DNA of 64,000 nucleotides, from contig NC_039488.1 in assembly GCF_003590095.1 (NCBI RefSeq), positions 310,001-374,000 on the forward strand, read 5' to 3'. The notes beneath the pieces are model-generated. The model was given only the letters and a program-made list of their open reading frames with translations, was not told the origin of the DNA and did no database searches. This stretch comes from Trichoplusia ni (lineage: Eukaryota; Arthropoda; Insecta; Lepidoptera; Noctuidae). This document shows positions 48,101 through 59,985 of this stretch, one piece after another. The position numbers and the translations under genes are program-made. Within the stretch, counting starts at the first letter, position 1; each line of letters begins with the position of its first letter.

Positions 48101-51100
48101 GTTTATTTACGTCAGTTCGTACAAGTACAACTGAGCAGTCTTTTATATCATACATGCTTACATTAGTATTTTTTACAGGTTTTCCTTTCTTGGCGTTCTT
48201 CTTCTTTGGCTGAGACTTTGGAGCTTTCTTCTTAGTTTTCGAAGGAAGTTCCTCTAGATCGTCTAAAGATATGATGTCTTCTAGCGGTCTGTCATCCGTA
48301 ATTATTTGTTCGATGAGTGATATGTTTGGAGGCTTGGAATTTTTCTTTTGCCTCCTACTACAAGTAGGGCTTTCAGAACTATTCCGCTCTTGTTGTAATA
48401 CTTTTTGTCTTAGTCTTCTCGTTTCCATTTTTGTCGACTCGAATTGTTCTTCAACAGACTCGAGGGCTATTTCCTCTAGTTCTTCAACAGGCATACTGGT
48501 GAACTCTTCGACTATAGCATCTGCAGACATAACATCTACAGTCATTGTTGTCATGTCGGTCATGTTTTCTGCCATAGATGTAATAGTTTCACCTTCATTA
48601 GGAGTTACGTTTAACACTGTCATACCTAAAGTGGGTATTGTGATTGGATGTGAATCTTTGGATTCCAAAGAGCTGTAGATTTTAAACTTCTCTTGCAACA
48701 ATACTTGAATTTCCAAGTCGATTTCTTTCATTCTTTCAAAAGCGTCAGTAGACCTGTGTTTGGCAGCCTCAGTATTTGTAATAGGTTCTGTCTGTATTAA
48801 TTTTGAAGCAAATTTTTTACTGTCTGTTTGGCAAAACCTAGAGGTTAAGACATTGCTTTGATTTGTCTGAGTTTCCTTAGTAACAAACTTCTTGACTATT
48901 TCTGTATCTTTTAGCAGAGGTGCCTTATTACGAACCGGAGTAGTTACCTGCTTGGGTTTTCCTTCCTCAGCAGTGGGTTTAGTAGGTGTTACAGTTGTTG
49001 CAGTATTTCTGTGCGCTTGATGATGTATTGACGGCTTTTTTGGCTTCTCGACAAACATGTCAATAGTCTTGAGTTTCGTTTTAGCATCTGATTTTGTTGG
49101 GGTGTGACTGCTTGAATTAATACTATCTTTTGGACTTAGAATAGGTGGATGAGATGAGCTTGAATGTCTTTTTCTTCGAGGTTCTTCTGTTTCTTTACCT
49201 TTTGGCTTCTTGGAGTGTTCTTTCCTTTTGACATACTTGTCAGAGTAACTTTTATCTGAATTGTTCAGTTTTTTGTCTATAGATGAATCCTTAATATTAT
49301 CATCCTTAGGTAAAAACAAACTAAAATAGGGCTTTGGGGTAACATTGCACTTTTCCGAAGATTTGGCTGAAGCATTATATACATTTACTTCTAATGGCGT
49401 TTTGATGGAATCAGACTGGCTGGATGATCGTTTCTTACGCTTTTCTTTTCGGTGAGATGGTCTCTGATCTGTCGACCTTTTACGAGAATTTGATGAAGGA
49501 GTCTTGATTATATTCGAGTTACTGGATTTATCAGTATCTTTACTTGCTTCCTTAGGTTTAGTGACATGTTCATGATGAATGTTGATGTGTTCAACTCTTT
49601 GGCCATCAGTGTTCACAGGTGTAGTATTTTCTTTTGAAAAATCTAGTGAAGCAGCACCTTCCTGTTTAATAAATTTGGATATTTCTTGGAGTGTTTCCCT
49701 ACCTCTACTACTTTCTGAAAATAAATTCATTGCTATACAATTTGCTTCCTCTGCACTGTCATTTTCTTTTTTGATATTTGTAGACTCTTTTTGTAGGGGC
49801 AGAAGTGTAGTTGGTGTACCTCTTGAGGAAAGGTCATCATTTTCCAAAAAATTTGGATCAACAGCAACATGGTACTGTCTGTCTAGTTCTGCAAATGTAT
49901 CTTCATCCTCAGACACTTGATCCATATTATTAGTGTCAAAGAGAGGCAAAGGTTCATCCTGTTGACTTTTAAATGGATCTTCAGCAGAATTATCAATACT
50001 GCGCCGTTGCTGTTGACTGTCATTACTTCTCCTTCTGTCTTCACTCTGAATACTCTGTGACCGGGCAGGACGTCTTTCAAAAAGACGCTGTGGTTCTTCG
50101 TAAACTGGTTTACGATCATAATTATAGCTGTTATCAACCTCATCAGTTACACTGATTGTTTTTAGATTATCATTATTATAAGTTGGAATTTGTTCCTGAT
50201 CATAATTCTTGTCTTGTGGATAATCATTATAATTGTATGAGTCAAAATAAGGATAGTTTGATTGATCGTCTCTTGACTGATGCACACTGTGATCTTCTGG
50301 TGTATCAAACCTTTGTTCAAAATCATCTAACTGCAAAACCTTGCTCAATTCAGCCATCACAATTGGCTTAATATCCTCTAGTAAGACCGTATCTTGTGGA
50401 TCTAAAAGACACTGCATCTGTTTCATAAAGGTATCTTCATAAATTGTGTTATTATCATTATGAATGAAGTCTGTACCAGTACTGTACAATGATTTCTCAG
50501 CTACAGATCTCAGGTGACGATTCAAACTATTTTGTGACTCTGTTATCAAGCTACTGATGGCATACTCAAACTTAGTTGAGGAGCCTGGGTCATCCATTAA
50601 TTTATGCATTTTATCTTTGTCCATCTTAAACAGTTGATGAACAATATTGGTCTTCATTTTATCACAATTTGATTTTATATTGTGTCTTTGTTTTGGTGTT
50701 CGCTTTTTTGTTGGTTGTTCCTGTTGAGTGTGTTGATTTACATTTTCTGTGACCTCTTGTTCATTGTTACTTGGAAGGTCAGAAGCATGTTGCGGTATAC
50801 TTTGGGGCTCATTGCGATTCAGTAACCTTTTCCTGATAATATCTACAGTGTCATCAACTGAGCGACTAAATGAGGTATTGTTGTTATTGGTATTTGGTCC
50901 AGATGTGCTGCCGTAATGATCTGATGAGGGTGGTCTGTGTCCGCCATAGTCTAACACAGGTATTTTACTGGCCTCAGCACTGTCTTGTTGTCTGAATGTT
51001 TTTTGTGGACTTCTCTCTTCAAAGTGATGCTTTCTGTTATCATAGGATGGATTAATCCACTGAGATATTCTCTGTTGTTTGTATGAATCCTGAGGGTGTG

Positions 51101-51770
51101 ACAAAAGGCTAGGTAGCTGTCTGTGGTCCACATCACCCATACTATTAATGTGAAAAGGCTCAGGATGCACATCATTATAGAAGGTAGAAGGGTCTTGATA
51201 TAGACTCAATTGGTCACTGTGTTTTTGCCTTATATTAGTACTTAAGTGTGGATGCATGAGTCTTGGTCGAGGGTGTGGAAGCCCTCTATCTGGCAATCTC
51301 TGATTGACATGATGATGGCCATCTCTGTTTAGTTTGTGTCTATCGTGGTAGTCTTGTCGTAGATGATCATCGGGATGGCCTAAGTGAGTATTGAAAGGAT
51401 GTCCACCTCTATGGTGCAAACGCGGATTGGGTGGCGGGAATCTGAAATACATTAATTGAGAATATAAAAACGACTGACACATTCTTTTACATACATTTTT
51501 TTTTAATTTAATCATATCCTGTAAGAATATTTGATATGTGTCATAAACATAGAAGTGCTTTTTTGGTGTTTCAAGGTTTACGAGATATTGGCGCGTCAGT
51601 GATGCAATGAAAACATAGTAATGTTTCCCTTTGAATATCACTTACCGGGGGGTCTCTAAGATGCCAAAACTTCTAGGGGGTCTATATCGAGGGGGCCCGC
51701 TGTTCCTGGGCCTAAAATGGTTTGGATTTTCACTTCGCCATCCTCCGATGCCTGAGTGACCTCGTCTCAT
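45146..51770 (-). CDS. ZNF106: ZNF106-like protein with C-terminal WD40 repeats
   Basis: Seven exons on the minus strand with consistent phases: 51646-51770, 47706-51441, 47326-47517, 46688-46807, 46161-46418, 45531-45719, 45146-45223; about 1,565 residues. N-terminus RRGHSGIGGWR, Arg/Pro- and His/Asn-rich, then a very long disordered region with Lys/Ser-rich basic patches (HRKEKRKKRSSS) and a predicted coiled coil near AFERMKEIDLEIQVLLQEKF. The last about 300 residues form WD40-like blades: ENDFIAACLDGNVYHFS, TGSLDSRIRYYDLE, KDAQTGLLLRTL, LFAGCYDGCVYVY and IIAGYKDRSLYIW. KDAQTGLLLRTL and neighbouring blades resemble vertebrate ZNF106, an RNA-binding nuclear protein. No C2H2 fingers are visible, and the frame ends after the last blade. 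AATAAA (minus) at 45041-45046. Confidence 0.85.
45778..45990 (-). mobile_element. tRNA-derived SINE, best-preserved copy
   Basis: In an intron of the ZNF106-like gene, same strand. Read on minus: head GACTGCACGGATAGCCGAGT, then the B box GGTTCGATCCC, the body with TGTGTGATCCACGAATGC and TGAGTCTGGGTGTCC, and the 3' part CCCGCGACACAAGGAATTAA. The head resembles a class II (Leu/Ser-type) tRNA A box. Serves as the reference for the six or seven fragments in the window. Confidence 0.85.
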
Positions 51771-51779
51771 TATTCCACT

Positions 51780-52700
51780 AATAACACATATCTAACCACA
51801 ATACACAATAAATACGATTTACTTTATTTTAGTGTTCGAAACGTGTATTTTATTACATGAAGATAAGGTATAATCACAAATAAAACAAGTTTGATCAATT
51901 GTCGCGCCGAATAAAAATACATGCACGGACACGGACTCCATTTGACGTTTGTACAAAAATATTGTCAATCATAAAAATTTGAGTGCGTTCAGAATTTTTG
52001 AAAAATTTCAATGTTACTATACCGTTTGATGTTCGGAAGTGTATTCTTTTACATAGAAATCAATAGACGTAATGGTAATAACTTTTATGTGTTAAAAATT
52101 GAAAATCTCAATCTAAAAAAGGAAATAGGTATATTTGCAATTTATTATTATATGTTTCTTTCCACTTTCACGGCATAACTTCATGGGAAGAGCGGGTTTC
52201 GTCAAAAGACCCGTTCCGTTTACCGCGTTAAAAACACTAATAATTAGATTGTTTAAAGGAATTAAATTTCTGATCTGCAAATTAAAATAGAATTGCCTTA
52301 ACCACCGAATGTGGCTAAAAATCAAACGAAAATATGTGGATTATAAATGTTTAGGCTGGCCAGCATTTAAAAAATAAAAGTCAGTAGTAAGTTGGCACCT
52401 ATTTTCTTTCTTACTTTAATAGTATATTTTGTTTGTTTGGCCTATCATATATATTGCATTTTCTTTGTTATTTGACATTTCTATCTTCAACGCAGTGCTT
52501 TTTACAAAAGATAGGGAACTAAGCGCGAAACCGCAACCGCTACTACCCTGAACCCTGTAGCGTGTCGCCGTACGAAATCTCATGGTCAGACGTTACTTAG
52601 ATATGAATAGCAGCTTTATTCTTCAAGCAATAAGGTAGATTTTGAAATGGTAGTGACGACATTTGAGTGTAATGGTCGATAAATTGAAAATTCTGCTCAC
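51780..52700. other. Gene-free region upstream of the ZNF106-like gene
   Basis: Expected to carry the promoter and 5' UTR of the minus-strand ZNF106-like gene. AT-rich with no RNA gene or defined repeat seen. Confidence 0.4.
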
Positions 52701-52702
52701 AG

Positions 52703-52790
52703 GACTCGTTAGCTCAGAGGGCGAGAGCGCCGATATCCAGGTTTAAACATCTGAGCATCGGAGGTCGGAGGTTCAAATCCTTCACGAGCC
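52703..52790 (+). tRNA. tRNA-like gene with intron-like insertion, isotype uncertain
   Basis: Folds by eye as a cloverleaf. Acceptor GACTCGT/ACGAGCC has one A-C mismatch; D stem GCTC/GAGC; anticodon stem CCGAT/ATCGG; variable AGGTC; T stem GGAGG/CCTTC with loop TTCAAAT. A box (TTAGCTCAGAGGG) and B box (GGTTCAAATCC) are good, and a TTTT run lies near 52800. The anticodon loop is 22 bases instead of 7; removing 15 bases (52741-52755) at the canonical 37/38 position leaves loop ATCCAGC with U33 and anticodon CCA. The sequence does not look like a standard insect tRNA-Trp, so a pseudogene or SINE head is a real alternative. Confidence 0.5.
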
Positions 52791-52883
52791 TAATTTGGAT
52801 TTTGGACAGCCTTACATTTTGAAGTTTTTCAGGATGAAATATGACACGAGTGACGAGACAAGTATTTTGCTTTATTAAAATAT

Positions 52884-53010
52884 CTAGCTGTTGCCCGCGA
52901 CTCCGCTCGCGTGGACTTCAGTTTGCAGCGTTCACTGGTCCTCATTTCCATGGGAACGCCGAGATAAAATGTAGCCTTGACCCCCTAACTACACAAAACC
53001 CCTTGTGCAC
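52884..53010 (-). mobile_element. Helitron-like repeat fragment
   Basis: Starts ATCTAGCTGTTGCCCGCGAC, matching the conserved terminus at 34858. It continues with CGCTCGCGTGGACTTCAGTT and AAAATGTAGCCTTGACC, a body often seen in moth repeats of this type. Confidence 0.55.
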
Positions 53011-53239
53011 ATATTTCATTACTTTTAAAGGAGAAGTCTTGTGGAGCTGGATTTCCTATCACCGTGATCTCTTTATCCACTTTCTCTTTTTTGAAAACCT
53101 GCCGCGAGGATAACATCAAAATCTCAACAGGCTGTCAAGGTCTCGGTAACTTTGAGGGCTGGTAAGGTACAAGAAACAAAGCATGAAAACATCATTTATT
53201 CTTGCGGTTGATCGTTTATTGAGTTGTTTGATTGACTTA

Positions 53240-53377
53240 GGACCGATTTTTCAATCGCCAGATAACTTTTATTCAACGAATATGTTTGACGTTTTGACAG
53301 CTTTTGTATAGAAAATATGTCAAACGGCCATATTTATCCCTCAGATAAAAGTTATCTGACGATTGAAAAATCGGGCC
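53240..53377. mobile_element. MITE with 33-bp terminal inverted repeats, PIF/Harbinger-like
   Basis: 138 bp. The left end begins GGACCGATTTTTCAATCG; the right end is the reverse complement of GGCCCGATTTTTCAATCG. The arms agree over 33 bases with two differences. Flanked by TTA at 53237-53239 and 53378-53380, the duplication typical of PIF/Harbinger elements. No coding capacity. Confidence 0.85.
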
Positions 53378-53409
53378 TTAGGCATATACCGATAAACTGC
53401 GCAAATATC

Positions 53410-53570
53410 CATACTAATATTAAAAATGCGAAAGTACCTCTGTCTGTCTGTCTCGCTTTGATGCCAATACTACTGAACCGATTGCATTGAAATTTGGTAT
53501 AAAAATTGTCTGATTAAGAACATAGGCTACTTTTTAAATGGAAAAAGGGTTGTAACGGGAGAAATATTAT
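53410..53570 (+). repeat. Dispersed repeat fragment, Helitron-like family
   Basis: Starts near CCATACTAATATTAAAAATG, then CTGTCTGTCTGTCTC, CTACTGAACCGATTGCATTG and AACATAGGCTACTTTTTAA. Same order as 29105-29250. Confidence 0.5.
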
Positions 53571-54015
53571 TTGTTAAGCTTAAGGTACAAAATGAACTCA
53601 TGAATAGTAAAGAAAAAAAAACAACCAATAATTACAAAACCATACTTTATTCAAGACCCACGTAAAACTCTTCCCACATAAATTCGTACATAAGAGACGT
53701 AAAAAAATTAATACTTCACGTATTAGACTACCTCTAAAGAACAATAGGTAAGTGGAGAAATTCCCACACTACTCACCTTCCTGTAAAACTTTCAATCTAG
53801 AATATCTGTAATGGTGGTAAAGAACCAGTAAGCAAAAAAGGACATTTTCCCATCAGATTGAAAACCCTTAAAAGATGATGCCGTTGCTGACAGCAGTTAA
53901 ACTGAAAATGCTAATGTCACGGCATATTTGTTTCTCCGTTCCTACTGTACAAGGCGCATGTGACGAGAATACTAGGTCCCCAACACGGTAATAAACCTAG
54001 TTTTACTTTAAAAAA

Positions 54016-57000
54016 TTAAATTCCTGCTAATATTGATGTGGGGTCTTCAACTCCTGATTTGATTTTTCTTAGGAAAAGCACAGCTTCGCGGCCATCGATT
54101 AGCCTATGGTCATACGTCAAAGCGAGGTACATCATAGGCCTTATTTCAATCTGGAAAAAGAAAACAATGATTCTCTTATAAATGAAGTCTTCTAAAGACT
54201 GAGCCTTGGTTCCTAAAAATTAGAATCAATACAAAAATATGTTTTAAATGAATTTTCAGATCACGTGAAGCGCTTTATATATTAGTATAGAAGTATAGCT
54301 TCTATACTTATATATAAAGCTGAAGAGTAAGTTAGTTTGCTTGTTTGTTTGAACGCGCTAATCACAGGAACTACTGGTCCAAATTGAAAAAATCTTTTTG
54401 TTTTGAATAGACCATTCATCGAGAAAGGCTTTAGGCTATAAACCATCACGCTACGACTAATAGGAGCGAAGATACAATGGAAAATGTGAAAAAAGCAGGG
54501 CAGGTATAAATCATAACTTATATCTTCTACCCACGGGGACGAAGTCGCGGGCAACAGCTAGTAAAAAATAAAATTCATATGAACTTCTACTACGTCATTA
54601 CTATCATAATACTACATAATGGGAAATTTCCTCCTTAGCTGAAATGGCTTAGGGCCTTGTGTTTTTTGCAAATTCTCAAATACCACGTTACCTTGCCGGA
54701 AACAGCGACAGGTCTCTGTATAATGGCGTGCATGCCCAAGATGGCAGACTGGGGCAAGTTGATGATGGGCATCGAGAGCAGTGACCCGAACACTCCGCCG
54801 TTGCTAACAGTGAACGTGCCGCCTTGTATGTCCGACTGTGTTAGTTTGCCTGGAATATTAATAAATGACTAGCTAGTTAGGGTCATTTTTAATAGCTTTT
54901 GGAGCTAACAAATCAAGTTGCTTATTAGTAAAATCGCTAGCCCGAAGCTCATCATTATGGACTCCTTGTCATAAATTCATCATAGGAGTATCATATTTCA
55001 ATGCATCGTATCATACCATTGAGAGATTATTAATATTTATCTTTCTATAATCATGTAAGTACCCAACCTTTACGAAACAAATAAATAGTCCTTTAGTTAC
55101 CACTCTTCGCTTTCTCAGCGATTGCGTTCATTGCCAATTCGATGCGCGGGTAGTCCATGGAGTCAACGTTGCGCAGTATGGGCACGACCAATCCGCGGGG
55201 GGTAGCAACAGCGATTGATATATCTACGTAATCCCTGCAAGTAGATCAAGATGACATTTACAAGTATTAAGCACTTGTAAAATTGTAGGTAGATGACCTT
55301 TTTATCTTGATGGCAAATCATCAAATGATTCCGGTCTCCATCTTTGGATTGAGCTGAAGGGAGTGTCAGAATTTTACTCTGCTGGCTCTGTGGAGCCCAT
55401 TTGGGCTGATGCCTGCTGCTGGGCCAGAGGAAATGTGATTTGGGTGAAGGACCACCGTGGCACCGGGAAAGAAAGGGCGAGGGAAGGAACATGGGTGGCT
55501 TTTAGGTAGATAGCCTGGATGTGTTGATGATGTAATAAATTCGGTTCGTACTCAGAGGTAGACATGATTTCTGTCTCAAAAATGTAAAGTAAAGTGATGA
55601 AATCTTTTACATTTTTTTCGGCATATTTAATCAATACTATGATTTTGGTTTTCATCGGGTACTTTTTCGAATTACGAGGTGAAGAACAGATGCATCAGAG
55701 TGATATTTCGTGCAACATGAGGAATGTTTGTGTTTAAATGTTTAAATGTAGAGTAGAATTAAATGCCAGTAATAAGATATGTTTAGGGGATATCTCTAGG
55801 CCTACCACCACATCTTAAGAGATACCTCTGGAATCAAGGTTACAAATTACGAGGCGTAAAGAGGCGTCTTACCTATTTAATGGCGTGGTGCCCTCTACAA
55901 TTTTACAATAACACAAATAAAGGTAATTTTTACCTACCTATATACAATATCACCTCCTCTGATTACCCCGTTGACAACGGGCTGATCCATAAGGGCATTA
56001 GAGGCAGCTTTCAGGAAAGGAGACATAAAAGAGAGTTTCACTCCATACTTCTTAACGAATGCTGCCAAATTTGCCTTGCGGAAAGCCATGAGCTTACTGC
56101 AAACAATAACATGTTAGGAGTATATATTTGATGAATGGATATGTTGGATAATGAATACTTTTAGTCAAGAGTTTGCTGAAAAGTCTATGTACCTTTGTCT
56201 ACAAAAAGGGACTTTAAGAGACTATCGTCGCCTTACTCGCCTTTTAAAGTAATACAAGTGCAGTTGTGGAAGCGCACTACACAACAGTCAGGTCTCTCTT
56301 CCTACAGCTACAATGATATAAAAGGTAAAAAGAGATGGAAGGGATGTTCTGGAAAGATCTATGTACTGACCTCATATCGCACTCGTTGAAGGTGGTGAGC
56401 ATGGCGGCGGTGTTCTGCGCGTCTTTGAGGCGCTCGGCGATGCGCTGGCGCATCTTGTTCATCGGCACCGGGTGCTCGGTGCGGGTGCCCGATATCGACT
56501 TTGTCGGGTCGCCAATTCTCATGGTTTCGAGCTACATTCAGGAAATGAAGTGTGTCACGTCCATCCTCATAATTAAGAAAATATAGTCCATTTTGGATAT
56601 ATTAAGATAACGGGTGTATGAAAAGGAAACCAGTAATCAATCTTTATTAAAAGGTTATATAGCCTGATCGGAACGTCATTATCCACTTTTTATAACGGTA
56701 TAATAGCGAGACCTGTATAAACTGCCTGGTTGCGTCTCCAGATTTCTCCAGTATGTGCTGGTTTTACATTTTTAAATCCTACTCTACCTTGAGAAACAGA
56801 GTAAGATGATTTCATTAGATAGAAAACAGTAGACTACATTAAAGTACATACATGATAATTCAATGTTTTGTCCAAAACTGTTGACCTGTCTAAAAGCTAC
56901 AGTTAACATCGTCGTCCACCGGTAGATGAATGAATTCTGACCACCAGCTTTTCATTTTCCTTCCACTAGATTAAATTGCTTTAGTTTCCATAACATTTAA

Positions 57001-59985
57001 ATAATATATTACAGATGGTCCTTTTGCTGCTTTGGTGGCGGACACAGTGACGACGGGCTTGCTGGCGGCCGGGGCGGCGGGCGCAGCGGCGACGGGCGCG
57101 GCGGCCGCAGCGGGAGCCGCAGCCGGCTTGGCTGCTGGCGCCGCCGCCGCAGCCGCCGGAGCAGCTGCTTTAGCGGGCGCTACCCCTGTTACGTCCATCT
57201 GGAAGAATAACCTAGCTTCAAGTGCATATTGTGGAGTTTGATGACGCGTTTCTTGTCCACAGTGCGAACTCTTAGGAAATCGTGAATGGAGGACTTGCGT
57301 CGCTCCGTTTTTTTAATAGATATTTAAAAAAAGTATTATTAGTAGTCTGTATTGAATGAATGTGAATTTTGATTTGAATTTGATGCGATAGGTACGGGTG
57401 ATAACGGGTAGCAGAAGCTGTAAGATGTCTTTGTCTCAGGTAGCCTAAATTTGCTGTAGTATTTGCATTTCGCTCAAATCATTTAACTATTTTGTATCTC
57501 TTTTTAGTCTCTCCAACTGAAGTATATTGATCGTTCTATTCTATAGACAAACAGTGTAATTTATTTCGAAGTTGATTAATAGTTGAGAGAATTGTTTCCA
57601 GCAATTAACCTCCGAAAAGGCCTATGGATATGGGGTCTGCGGATTGCATGGTCATCGTATGGTTACCGTAAAACAATGTTGATGTGGTTTGACGGACTGT
57701 CCGTTCTTGACCAGCATCTTGGTGATGACGCCGTGTCCTGGAGACACCACCGGTATAGCAGTCTTGTCCGTCTCAATCTCCATCACCACCTCGTCCATGG
57801 CAATAGCATCGCCTTCTTTCTTTAACAACCTGAAGACATACTATTAATACTATAATACTTGTATAGTTATCATAGTATGTAGCACTGGACTTACTGCGTA
57901 CTTGTGATAAGACACTTTATTTTAGCAAATTAGTTGTTACTTGTTTATAATTTAACCAAAACTTGTCTATTCTCTCGTTCTACCTGGCCAGTCCCAAGGA
58001 TAGTTTGCCCGAACACTGGGCAGAAGAAACGCAATGGCAACGGCGTGACTTAATAAGATTACGCTATAACCCCAGTAAAAATATGAATGAGTCGATATTT
58101 GCCATCATTTAGCTCCCACACACGGGCCACTGGCCACAACCACGAAACGCCGCTACTGGCATATTTCGTGTAATTTTTACGCAGTTTATATAGAAAAGCG
58201 AGGAGTGTCTTGTAGCGTGTGGCGACCACTAGTTTGAACCTTATGCGACGAGTCCCTATAAACTTCAGTAAATGTAGCGGCGTTTTGTAATTGTGGCCGG
58301 TGGCCCGTGTGCGACGACCCTTAAGCGTGAAGGAATTATTTTCTCAAAAAAATAAGAGTGGGTCCTACAGTGAAGGCTGTTGTATATAACAATCATACTT
58401 AGTATCAAGAGAACGATAGAATTGTATTGTTCATATTATTATGGATAAAACATGAAATACTTGACGTCTCCACTGGAGATGGAATCCGGGAATCCGGGAA
58501 CCTTCACGTCTTGACTCTCCAGCAGAACGGAGCTGGCGTGTAGCTTGCGCAGCGGCTGATGGGTTACCTTAAGCCTGAAACAAAAAGCCAAACCGATTTT
58601 GTAATCAGTTTTTTTTAAACATTGCCATTGACCTCTCATCTGACTCTCATCATATGCGAGAAATTCTCCGAAATATGGGCACATTCCTTAAAAGTTCAAA
58701 TACTAGATAAATTGGAAGAAGTGACTCGTGCCATGTCGAAATGCGATTTGTAATTCGACAAGGAACACATAGCAAGCTTTTTCTTTTAAGCTAAAATAGT
58801 AATTTCTTAGTCAAAGTCTGACTGAAGATCATTAATGAGACGGTGACGGATTATATATTAATAAGGGCCTTTCTCAAAAAGTTAACTTACGTCGCTTGTT
58901 GAAATTGAGTAATCGGTACACATCTACACCAATTGCTCTTATGTACTACGGCTGTGATGATGCCTCTCTTTCCTTGGAGAATCTGAAAATATTAAAAATA
59001 GATTTCATTCTCGTAGGTATCGTAGATTTAAGGCCGGGCGCGAAAGTGTGTTCTTCTGGGTCTAGTGCCAGATGAGAGTTACGGATAAATATTTGATTTG
59101 ACCCTGTACAGCCGCAACGGATATGGTTCACTGTGATGGTCTACTGTGCTGGCAACAAAAAGTGTCTACGTTTGCACAGCGTTTATTATCGGGATGCAAA
59201 GTCGTCAAATGACATCCCCCGATTTTGGTTGAGCGGAAAGGGTTGTCAGAACATGACTGAAAAAAACCCTCACACGTTCCTTACTTTTCCATTTGTCTGC
59301 CGGGGCTACGGTAACACATTTGAAGGATCCCGCTGCCCGCCGGCAGGTATCAGCGAATTAGGAAACTTTTATGGTGTTTTAATACAGATAAGAAATTAGA
59401 TCATATATAAGTATATTCGTTTTCTGTTGTACCACCAATACGCATAAATTTAGTACGTAATTGTCTGATGTGGCCAGTACATATTACAGAGTCGTAAGTG
59501 GCTACATTTTCTTATTTTTTTTTAATTGTTTTAAAATATGACAAAGCTCCGTTTAATCTAATTGGACTTATGACTGTATTTTAGAGGAACATAATAAAGT
59601 TTAATTACTATTCTCCTCTATGTACACAGTATTCAAAAATGGATATTGTACCTCACTCACCGTGCGTCGGCTAGATACACTGCTATGTTTGCTATCTGAT
59701 ATCGTCGTGCGGACAGACGAAAATCACAGAATCCATGGCTTTATGAAACACGGTAGCATCCAGAAACATAAAGGAAATACCATAACATTGACATGGCACG
59801 GTTTCCGAGAGGAAGCGGAAAATTCGTAGTGCTACCCAAATGGCATCAGTGAGAAAACAAATTATAAACAGTTTTACAAAAAAACACTTGACAGCTACAA
59901 ATCGTCTCGAAGACCTTCGACAATCCTAATTAAAAACGTAACATTTACTTACTAATCGCATCGGTATTGCTCTTCTTCGAAACAT
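54016..59985 (-). CDS. DLST: Dihydrolipoamide succinyltransferase (DLST), E2 of 2-oxoglutarate dehydrogenase
   Basis: Mitochondrial TCA-cycle enzyme transferring the succinyl group from lipoate to CoA. Ten exons: 59953-59985, 58891-58982, 58461-58574, 57667-57829, 57013-57198, 56371-56531, 55938-56096, 55101-55234, 54692-54849, 54016-54150; phases agree; 444 residues. The presequence MFRRRAIPMRL and following basic residues fit mitochondrial import. The lipoyl domain has the attachment Lys in EIETDKTAIPV. An Ala/Pro-rich linker, one exon by itself, follows. The catalytic domain has MNKMRQRIAERL, TTFNECDMS, GGTFTVSNGG and the active-site YDHRLIDGREA. There is no separate E1/E3-binding domain, as expected for DLST. 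AATAAA (minus) at 53646-53651. Confidence 0.98.
54270..54562 (+). mobile_element. Helitron-like non-autonomous element
   Basis: In the last DLST intron, antisense. It starts near the AGTATAGAAG/CTTCTATACT inverted pair and has GAACGCGCTAATCACAGGAA and CATCACGCTACGACTAATAG. It ends GAAGTCGCGGGCAACAGCTA followed by GT, the terminus shared with 34858 and 52884. Confidence 0.6.
55290..55395. repeat. Dispersed repeat fragment
   Basis: In a DLST intron. Contains GGCAAATCATCAAATGATTC and GGGAGTGTCAGAATTTTACT. It matches, in diverged form, the fragment at 59200-59345 and a repeat type common in moths. Confidence 0.5.
58119..58311. mobile_element. MITE with 38-bp inverted repeats
   Basis: 193 bp in a DLST intron. 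Arms 58119-58156 (begins CACACGGGCCACTGGCCACA) and 58274-58311 pair with about four mismatches. No clear target duplication, so the superfamily is unassigned. Confidence 0.75.
59200..59345. repeat. Dispersed repeat fragment in DLST intron 1
   Basis: GTCAAATGACATCCCCCGAT, then AAGGGTTGTCAGAACATGAC and GGGGCTACGGTAACAC in the order seen in a common moth repeat. The short open frame here (59133-59399) is therefore not a gene. Confidence 0.5.

Noticed and set aside
48271..49920. Plus-strand frames of 113-135 codons
   Set aside because: Antisense shadows of the large ZNF106-like exon; Ser-rich composition follows the sense strand.
57032..57241. Ala/Gly-rich plus-strand frame
   Set aside because: Antisense of the Ala/Pro-rich DLST linker exon.
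59133..59399. 88-codon plus-strand frame
   Set aside because: Falls in a dispersed repeat within DLST intron 1.
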